Source of the DNA: Terana coerulea
Taxonomy: Eukaryota > Basidiomycota > Agaricomycetes > Polyporales > Phanerochaetaceae
Length of the DNA: 30,883 nucleotides
Assembly (NCBI GenBank): GCA_024811115.1
Contig: JAKOGH010000610.1
Coordinates: 1 to 30,883, forward strand
Reading direction: 5' to 3'
Shown here: positions 24,401 through 30,883 of the stretch, in pieces
How the letters are laid out: each line of letters opens with the position of its first letter
Numbering within the stretch: the first letter of the stretch is position 1
Made by a program: the position numbers and the translations under genes
Notes under the pieces: model-generated
What the model was told of the DNA's origin: nothing
Database searches by the model: none
Seen by the model: the letters and a program-made list of their open reading frames with translations, nothing else

Positions 24401-26572
24401 ACTGTTGGTAATGGCAGCAACGATGATGGAACTTCGTTAGCGCAGAGTCAATCCTTAAACGCCTTGACGAAGCGGTCCAAGTCTACAAGCGCGACGTCCT
24501 CAAGCACATCATCGACTACTTCAACGAGCCCAAACCCCGCATCATCCGTACCGGCAAGCCGTAGCACAAGTGTCCATAAGCCTTCACCGTTGTCTCTGTC
24601 TCAAAACAATGTTGTTGCACCGTCTGTTGTTTCCTCTCCTACTCCTACAAGTCCAGCACGTCGATCACCCAGCGTCGTAGCCTCATCTCCGGTGTCACCA
24701 ACGATGTCGACCATGTCGCTCAGTCACGCATCCACAGTGCTTTCGCCTCCGGCAATATCGTCTCCGCTACCTAGTACCGGTAGTACTAGTGTCGTCCGAT
24801 CTTCATCTGGATCCTCGGATGCCCAGTCCTTCGCGCTAACATCGCCGCTGAAGCTTCGTCCAAAGCACGTTCTGCGACACAGTCGCTCTTCCACGCTGTC
24901 CAATAGACAGCCTGACGTTAGGGACTTATCCCCGTCGCCCTCCGTCAATGGCCGTCGTTCCGGAGACAGTGAAGCGTCGCCCCAGACCGATACCAGGGCC
25001 AGCATTACTTCTCCAACGCCTTCCACTACTACGGCTTCACCGTTACCACACGCATTGAAGTCGAAACTATCCCTACCGGCTCTCAAGATCAGAGAGATCA
25101 AGGGCAGTGACCGCTCCGTTCGCTCCGTCACCCTAGAGGACCGTAGCCCCACCCTGAGCGTGACGCCGAGCGAAATGCACCCCGAGGGCCCGAAGGTACA
25201 GATCAAAGACGTTGATTTCGAGCTTGTACACCCCACGGTGCAGCAGCTCACTGTCATTGACGAGAATCTGTCTGCGTCGCCTCTGCCGAGTCCTGTGCGG
25301 CCTGACATGGGAAGTACACTTCGTGCAAGCAGCCCGGCGCTCTCCACCTTCTCCAGTGCAAGCTCACGGACAGGACCGCCGACCGCCAAAGCAGATCAGT
25401 TTCCCCTTCCGCCGACAGGAATTGCATCTACAGGGACCAAGTCTGGCGACCTAGCGGATGTTGAAGCACATCGACAACGCGAACTGCGCTGGATCTCGGC
25501 CATATCCTCTATACCGGCCTCGCAGGCCCGGAAAAATAAAAAGATCAGAAAGCTACTCTGGGAAGGCGTCCCCGCCTCCGTACGATACTTGGTCTGGGCG
25601 CATCTGACGGACAGCAAGGCAAAGCGGATGGACAACCTGTATCATAGATTGGTGGAACGAGAGAGGGTACCTGCAGCAGCCAACGTTGAACGAGATCTAC
25701 GGCGGGTATTTCCTGAAGATACGCAGCTGCATGACGGATCCTTGTCGAACGTATTGCAGGCGTATTTGACTATGGTCCCGGACATTCACTACAGCAGAGG
25801 TGAGTAAGCGATACGTCCCTGTTGAGACTTCCCTCGGACTAATTGTGATGTCGTTAGGTCTGACCGTTATAGCCGGCCACTTGCTCCTTCAGTCACCGGA
25901 GGAAGATGCATTTTGGACATTCGTCTCCTTAATGGATACGCATATCCGGTCATACTTCTCTGCTAGCCCTGCCCAAATGGAGGTCGATGCGATGCTCTTC
26001 GGGAAAGCTGTCGAGTCGAGCGACGCTGCGTTGGCCAAAAAGATCTTCGTCGAGATGGACATTCCGCCAGCAAGTCTGTGTCGACCATGGTGAGCAGCAT
26101 GTCTTGAAGCAACTCCAACTTCATGCTAATTACAGCCAAGGTTTTCCGCTCTTTTCCTCGAAGCTTTACCCATTGAGCATTCACAACGGGTGTGGGATAT
26201 TTTCTTGTTTGAAGGTATGTCCACGTTATGCTGCTACAACTTGCGCTAACTAGGTTCACCGTAGGAATTGCATTCCTGTTCCGTGTTGGCCTCGCGATTG
26301 TCTCGTGTGTCAAGCAGGATGTCTTACGCTCATCCGAGCGTGATGCCGTCCTTCATCTGCTGTTGCATCCTCCATCCAGTGCCCTGCCCAAGACTGCCGA
26401 TGCATTCTTGGACTTAGCGTCCTCGGCCAAACTCAAGGACGATGATGTTCGGAAGCAGCGTGCTAAACTTGCAGAAGCACAACTCAAGAAGCAGACCCAG
26501 GCCCGCACAGCACTCGCCAACCAGACAACTGGAGGCTCGACACCGTCCATTATATCTCTTGTGCGACGATGA
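21417..26572 (+). CDS. SH3 and TBC (Rab-GAP) domain protein with very long disordered linker
   Basis: Visible exons are 21417-21658, 21711-21764, 21824-25799, 25858-26089, 26141-26214 and 26265-26572; the start codon was not found. An SH3-like domain is assembled from three exons (EEAEDLMFMK, DDEIVVLMQLPGLEDTYL, GYCEGVVGRFRATDVRF). A Ser/Pro/Thr-rich region of more than 1100 residues follows. The C-terminal TBC domain starts around IRKLLWEGVPASVRYLVWAHL and continues through ERDLRRVFP (arginine-finger IxxDxxR region), IAGHLLLQSPEEDAFW and QRVWDIFLFEG. TBC proteins stimulate Rab GTP hydrolysis in membrane traffic, and the SH3 domain would bind proline-rich partners. The YxQ motif that supplies the glutamine finger reads Y-S-R. 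Five single-base indels must be assumed (about 21503-21507 extra; 21543-21545, 23218-23222, 24357-24361 and 24377 missing). Total phase then closes exactly. Domain calls are good. Confidence 0.82.
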
Positions 26573-27142
26573 GAGTCGTCATCACCATATGAGTCTCCTC
26601 TCTCCTGGGATATTGTTTTACCTGTTTATTCTTGATTGCATTCTGATTTGTAATGGTGAAGCTGCATGTGACCTTTTACTTTAGCTTTGGTTGTTCACTG
26701 GACTAACAAGCTTATGTCCTGTCTTTGCTCTCAAATGGCTCTCGCATATCATTTATATTTGCATGTCCTGTAATGTCATATTGTGTATTGTATTCAACAA
26801 TAATTATCTGTCATTCACATTCTGCTCTGCTTGCAAAACTATCTGTAAGTGAAAGAGTTTCAATTTTAAGGTGATGGCAAACCAATGCGAGTGAAGCAAG
26901 TGTTCGTGAGGTGGATGACTTCAAAGATCTGTGAAGGTGAGTATATCAGAGTAGTACACCTGCAGCTTTTGATTTGAAGTCTCATCAGCATAAATACTGG
27001 GGTTTATATACCTTTGCACGGCTAGTGAGACACTCTGTCTTGCCAGCCACCCAAGTCGAGCGGTACGACTTGGAGGATGAGTTTTCATTGGTCCGGCCAA
27101 AGATCCCTAATATTCTACTATTAGAAACAGCCACCTCTTTCT
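26573..27142. other. AT-richer non-coding DNA after TBC gene
   Basis: Base composition shifts towards A+T here. It contains the 3' end of the TBC gene. No ORF with recognisable content is present. Confidence 0.5.
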
Positions 27143-27202
27143 GCGTCATGACGCGTCATGTGAATATATATATAATTATATACCATGTGACGCATATGAC
27201 GC
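27143..27202. repeat. Imperfect inverted repeat with AT loop
   Basis: A left arm of about 20 nt (GCGTCATGACGCGTCATGTG) is mirrored by a right arm (CATGTGACGCATATGACGC) across an A/T-only loop of about 21 nt. The arms are built from repeated GCGTCA/TGACGC words, so several pairings are possible. It could be a small hairpin or a remnant of a miniature element. Confidence 0.6.
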
Positions 27203-27257
27203 TCAGTAGTAAAATTGATATAAGCCATTTTTACAATAGTCAATTCTTAGCTGATCA

Positions 27258-27560
27258 TTTTGCTTTTGAAAAGCAAACAAATAATAAACAATTCGAATAA
27301 AATAATGAATTGTTTTGCTTTTGAAAAAGCAAACAAATAATAAACAATTCGAATAAAATAATGAATTGTTTTGCTTTTTCAAAAGCAAAACAATCATTAT
27401 TTTATTCGAATTGTTTATTGCATTGTTTTGCTTTTGAAAAGCAGAAACAATTAATATTTTAATCGAATTGTTTATTGAATTGTTTTGCTTTTTGGAAAAG
27501 CAGAAACAATTAATATTTTAATCGAATTGTTTATTGAATTGTTTTGCTTTTCGCAAGGCA
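27258..27560. repeat. AT-rich palindromic repeat array 1, with internal inversion
   Basis: Units of about 56-59 bp alternate two palindromes: TTTGCTTTT/AAAAGCAAA hairpins and AAACAATTC/GAATTGTTT arms. The left units read AAACAATTCGAATAAAATAA. After the hairpin at about 27368-27389 the units appear in reverse orientation (ATTTTATTCGAATTGTTT, then ATTTTAATCGAATTGTTT twice). The whole block can therefore fold as a long cruciform. The repeat recurs at 28945-29149. Confidence 0.85.
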
Positions 27561-27587
27561 GAATTAGACTCACTGAAAATTCAAAAT

Positions 27588-27663
27588 AAATCGACGCACC
27601 AGCCGGACTTGAACGCACGGTCACCTGGGCAGCGGGCATGCCGTGTTAACCATTCGCGCCAAA
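27588..27663 (-). other. tRNA-like sequence with Pol III A- and B-box matches
   Basis: Read on the minus strand, TGGTTAACACGG resembles an A box and GCGTTCAAGTCC a B box, in the right order but about seven nucleotides closer than in a normal tRNA. I could not form an acceptor stem or a good T stem. It is more likely a decayed tRNA or the head of a tRNA-derived SINE than a working tRNA. The AT-rich array lies directly downstream on that strand. Confidence 0.4.
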
Positions 27664-28170
27664 GAGCCTTGTTTCGGAGCCCAAGGTATAGAATATGACC
27701 CTTCCTTGACCTCGACGCGCCTCAGCCATCATTTGCGTCGCGGTTGCTCACGTCCGTATTCTCCTCTGCCACACCATCCCCCATCCATTGCCACCCCTTC
27801 GCCAGACCATACCACGGCCAACGACCGCAATACGAACGTAGCGAACACACCGAACGAGGGCGCAGGAGTAGAGTAGGATGGCGAGTGGATATGGAGACCA
27901 GGTACGTGGCTTGCACGAACCGCCCGCCCACTGATAACCAGGCCATCCACAGCCGTGCATGCACGGCTCGCGGATGGCATTTCGATGTAGGTATATCAAC
28001 CATCCACGACGCAGGCACCGCGCGAGCGAAGCACACCGGCAGTACCTCCGCGGAGGCAACCACAGCGGACGCAAGGGACGTCAGCGAACAGGTGCCAACG
28101 ACCGCGCCGCCAGTGCGAACAGGTCCGGCGCGCACAACGGCGACGGATCGACCTAGCGACGGCGGTGGCG
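27664..28170. other. GC-rich island without supported gene
   Basis: GC-rich DNA lies between two AT-rich arrays. Long ORFs exist in several frames on both strands, which is the expected effect of high GC and few stops. None has recognisable motifs. A strong hairpin lies at 27942-27978. Confidence 0.5.
27942..27978. repeat. Large hairpin with perfect 18-bp palindromic core
   Basis: The core AGCCGTGCATGCACGGCT is a perfect palindrome. It is enclosed by GCCATCC on the left and GGATGGC on the right, which also pair, separated from the core by 2 and 3 nt. No terminator or RNA gene context is evident. Confidence 0.8.
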
Positions 28171-28470
28171 GCACCAGCAACAGTACGCAGGGCAAGCAGG
28201 CACACTAGCGAACGCAACGCCGGGCGCCGGCGCACGCGTCAGCGGCCAAGCACGACGCATACAGGCCGACGCAGCGACGGCGGCACCAGCAGCAGCGCAG
28301 AGGCCAGCGGCACACCAGCGGACGCAGCGCCGGCGCCGGCACATGCGCCGTGGCGAAGCACGACGCATACAGGCCGACGCAGGCGACGGCGACAGCGACT
28401 CCAGCAGCAGCAGAGGCGGGCCAGCACACACAGGACCAGCAGGCACACCAGCGGACGTAGTGCACGAACC
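28171..28470. repeat. GC-rich minisatellite, period about 108 bp
   Basis: The words CACGACGCATACAGGCCGAC (from 28251 and again from 28359), GCGCCGGCG and CACACCAGCGGACG recur at about 108-bp spacing, with a more diverged copy to the left (CACACTAGCGAACG near 28201). About two and a half to three degenerate copies are present, with many CAG and GCG triplets. The period is a multiple of three, so all frames stay open across it. Confidence 0.75.
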
Positions 28471-28944
28471 CGACGCCAATGCCGGCGACCGCGGCACGGG
28501 GCGACAACGACGCAGAGTCGCAGACGGTCCGTCGCGCGCATACCACGAGCGAGCCGCACGAGGCAGCCAGCGATATCAGTGGGCTCGAGAGCGAGACGCG
28601 TCCACCCATGTCCACACACCTTACACACCATCCCTGTACTATGTATCTAGTTTTAGACATAAGAATGAGACAGCTACAAGGACTCCTGTAGGGATCAGTA
28701 TGAAGATAAGTATCGCTTACTTACTTGTTTCTTATGTTCAAGTCTTACATAATCCGAGCGCTTAGCGCCCCTTTTGAGCGCTCCCTCTCGACCTTCAACC
28801 ACCACCATCTCCACCACATCGAGGTCAGTACTTTGCCTTCTTTTGACTCTTTAAAGCTTGGACCACACCAGTAGTGTGTGTATGTATACACAGTGAGCCT
28901 GGTTAGCATGGCAGAGGTGCCAAAAATGCGAACTTGAGTGTTCA
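28471..28944. other. Transition from GC-rich island to AT-rich array
   Basis: The stretch contains the end of the GC-rich block, then ordinary sequence. Around 28770-28826 a C/T/A-rich stretch (CAACCACCACCATCTCCACC) followed by ACATCGAG and a GTCAGT donor-like site resembles the 5' leader and first exon of a fungal gene, but ACA stands where ATG would be expected. No gene is called. Confidence 0.35.
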
Positions 28945-29149
28945 GTTTTTGCTTTCTGAAAAAGCAAAACAAATGAATAAACAATTCGATTTAAATAATG
29001 AATTGTTTTGCTTTTTCAAAAAGCAGAATAAATGAATAAACAATTCGATTTAAATAATGAATTGTTTTGCTTTTTCAAAAGCAGAATAAATGAATAAACA
29101 ATTCGATTTAAATAATGAATTGTTTTGCTTTTTCAAAAGCAAAACAAAT
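28945..29149. repeat. AT-rich palindromic repeat array 2
   Basis: Three units with 58-59 bp spacing repeat ACAATTCGATTTAAATAATGAATTGT followed by a GCTTTTTC(A)AAAAGC hairpin. Sequence and structure match array 1 at 27258-27560, but the spacer variant is GATTTAAATAA. All units here share one orientation. Confidence 0.88.
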
Positions 29150-29393
29150 GCTCCATAAATTGCAAAAAATGCGCTGCATGGTGTTTATGCATAGCACTTC
29201 TAGTGTACATTTGCAAAGTGCTGTACTTATCACTGATTAGCTTTTGCAGTGCTTTAAAGCAATTTCCAAGTCACAAAGTGTAATGCAGCCCTGACAATAC
29301 AGTAAGCTTGACTTCTAACTACATGTTTTATAAATCTGATCAATTGTATGGCAGTCTGTACCTGCTGTTTTGGTCCCAGACAGCCAGCCTCCC

Positions 29394-30883
29394 ATGGATC
29401 TGGATGATCCAATTGAGCAGTTCAGCTCGGATATGGAATGTATGTCATTTATCTGTATTAAATAAATAGCATGCTCATACAGACTTGCTGTTTCAAAAGC
29501 TTCGCAGCCACAAGTCAATGATACTGCAGAGATTGTGAGTGAAGACAACGTACCATCGACAGGAAACGACAGCGAGGTAGAGCCGAATGTAACACAGGAC
29601 AACGGCGAGGCAGGCCTGAATACAGTGCAGAATAACGATGGCATCGAGTTAAATGCAACGCAGAACTCTGAAGCATCTATCGCAAATGATGTTGAGATGG
29701 AGGACAAGCCTGAGGTACGCTGAGTATGCATATAAATAGGCTATATCTGACTTATTAAATATTAGCCTACCGAGCTTATCGACAATAGTCATGCTGATGC
29801 CCGTATGACAAGCCCAACTGCCTCTCATCATGGCCGCTTAGAAACTCCGTCAGACTTGGATGAAAATGCTGGAAATGTACCAGGAGGATACTGCATCTAT
29901 CGTAAGCTGGCCATATCAGTGTTAAATAAATAAATACTTAATCCTTTTCTAGTCCGATCATGAGGAAGGCTTTATGGGAACTCTCTTTTCTCTATCGCCA
30001 AGTTTTGTCAACCTCGTGGCCTGGGTCTATTTACAAATGGCTCGTGGCATCTTCAGCATTCCTGAAGGCGAAGGCATTTATGACAATCGAGTCTGAGTCG
30101 CCGTTTACGCACAAGCAATTCAAGCAGCGTGTTCTCCTGCTTGACGCACTGCGAATTGCGTCTGAGGATGAAAGTCCTCAGGTGGCCTTCAAGCGACATT
30201 AAAGGAGTATCACAACATTTGCAAAAGACGTAGTGCTTCAAAACAAAGTATATTTATTTTCCTACATACACAAATGTAATAGTAACTAAAGGAAAAATTG
30301 CAGACCAGCTCGATGATGATCAAATTCTTATGCAAGAGTTTGAGTCCATTTGCGAGACATATCAGAATGATCTAGATGATCTAGAGGAGGAGGATACACG
30401 ACGCTTGACATGTTTTAAGAGGAGGTATGTAAGATAATGCATTGAATTTATTTTGTAAAGCTGACTTTTATAATGTTAGACTATTCTGTGCGACGATGTG
30501 GACAACGATGTCGGAAATGGAGGCACCACCTCCTGTTCCAATTACTCGTCTAAGTGAAAAAGAGCTCATTGAGCATATGGACACATTCTTTGTATGTTGC
30601 CATTATTTATTACATTCAAAGTTTGCTTAAACAACTGTAGATAAACCACGGTTGCACATCCCAACGCTGACTTCGACGGGCGAGTTTTGGAATACATCCG
30701 AAGAGCACAACGAGGGGTTTTTCCTTATCCCTTTTTCTCAAATTGACACCAAGTTCGATTGGAATCGTCAACTAGCAAATATTCTTGGAGTCGATCAGCT
30801 TCGCGAGGGCGATATTCTCTCCGACGGTGTGCTGCTCAATAAGTCCAAGATGCACGCAATGCGGCCGTTGCACAAACACCTTC
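29394..30883 (+). CDS. Unrecognised multi-exon protein, 3' part outside window, frameshifted
   Basis: Seven exons are traced (29394-29439, 29500-29714, 29766-29901, 29953-30247, 30304-30424, 30480-30591, 30641 to the edge), with AT-rich introns of 49-60 nt, mostly with GTATGT, GTACGC or GTAAGC donors. The N-terminus is acidic and Asn/Glu/Thr-rich (DNVPSTGNDSEVEPNVTQ). From exon 4 the protein looks folded (GFMGTLFSLSPSFVNLVAWV, then KQFKQRVLLLDALRIASEDE), and it ends in the window with FWNTSEEHNEGFFLIPFSQI and a Lys/Met/His-rich segment. Four one-base changes are needed: extra near 29883, extra at 30094, missing near 30200, missing near 30652. Each then restores phase across the next intron. 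I know no domain here. It lies beside the repeat island, so a multi-copy or transposon-associated gene is possible. The start at 29394 is the first in-frame ATG and may not be the true one. Confidence 0.55.

Noticed and set aside
27588..27663. Functional tRNA gene
   Set aside because: The acceptor and T stems do not pair and the box spacing is short; kept only as tRNA-like.
27722..28660. Several long ORFs on both strands in the GC-rich island
   Set aside because: High GC and a 108-bp repeat divisible by three create open frames; no motif or splice signal supports coding.
27258..29149. CRISPR array
   Set aside because: The repeats are palindromic, contiguous and without unique spacers, in a eukaryotic context.
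29200..29300. Short inverted words around TTTGCAAAGTGC
   Set aside because: The matches are short and expected by chance in AT-rich DNA.

Overview
The window looks like nuclear DNA of a basidiomycete fungus, probably an Agaricomycete with wood- or litter-degrading habits. Genes are dense and on both strands. They are interrupted by many short GT-AG introns of about 45-77 nt, coding GC is moderately high, and the protein set (AA9 lytic polysaccharide monooxygenases, Zn2Cys6 regulator, MYND protein, SH3-TBC protein) is typical of that group. I rebuilt all gene models by hand from reading frames, splice signals, phase and family motifs. No homology search was run.

Layout. Positions 1-5261 (minus strand) hold a MYND zinc-finger gene cut by the left edge and an eight-exon, six-BRCT genome-maintenance protein of the Rtt107/Brc1 type. 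Positions 6853-10619 (plus) hold two tandem AA9 monooxygenase paralogues, each secreted, without a CBM1, and ending in a similar basic tail. Positions 11993-13598 encode a short Zn2Cys6 transcription factor. A 58-residue spliced small ORF (13759-14002) and an unrecognised 493-residue protein (14712-16244) follow. An M17 leucyl aminopeptidase (16530-18394, minus) is divergent from the VTI1 SNARE gene (18605-19511), followed by a seven-exon Mpv17/Sym1 membrane-protein gene (19933-20835). Positions 21417-26572 encode a very long SH3 - disordered - TBC protein.

Right flank. From about 26.6 kb the DNA changes character. It is AT-rich and holds two arrays of a 56-59 bp palindromic repeat (27258-27560 and 28945-29149). 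These flank a GC-rich block with a tRNA-like sequence, a large perfect hairpin and a 108-bp minisatellite. The window ends in the 5' part of an unrecognised multi-exon gene (29394 to the right edge).

The strongest cross-cutting observation is that five genes (MYND, BRCT, Zn2Cys6, SH3-TBC and the right-edge gene) can be read coherently only if about 14 single-base insertions or deletions are assumed. Several of these lie in short homopolymers. The two monooxygenases, the aminopeptidase, VTI1 and SYM1 read cleanly. Unpolished assembly error is the simplest explanation, but gene decay cannot be excluded from sequence alone. I do not see a clearly new multi-gene system. The most unusual items are the altered active-site residues of the AA9 pair, their shared cationic tails, the TBC domain without its Q-finger, and the palindromic repeat island.
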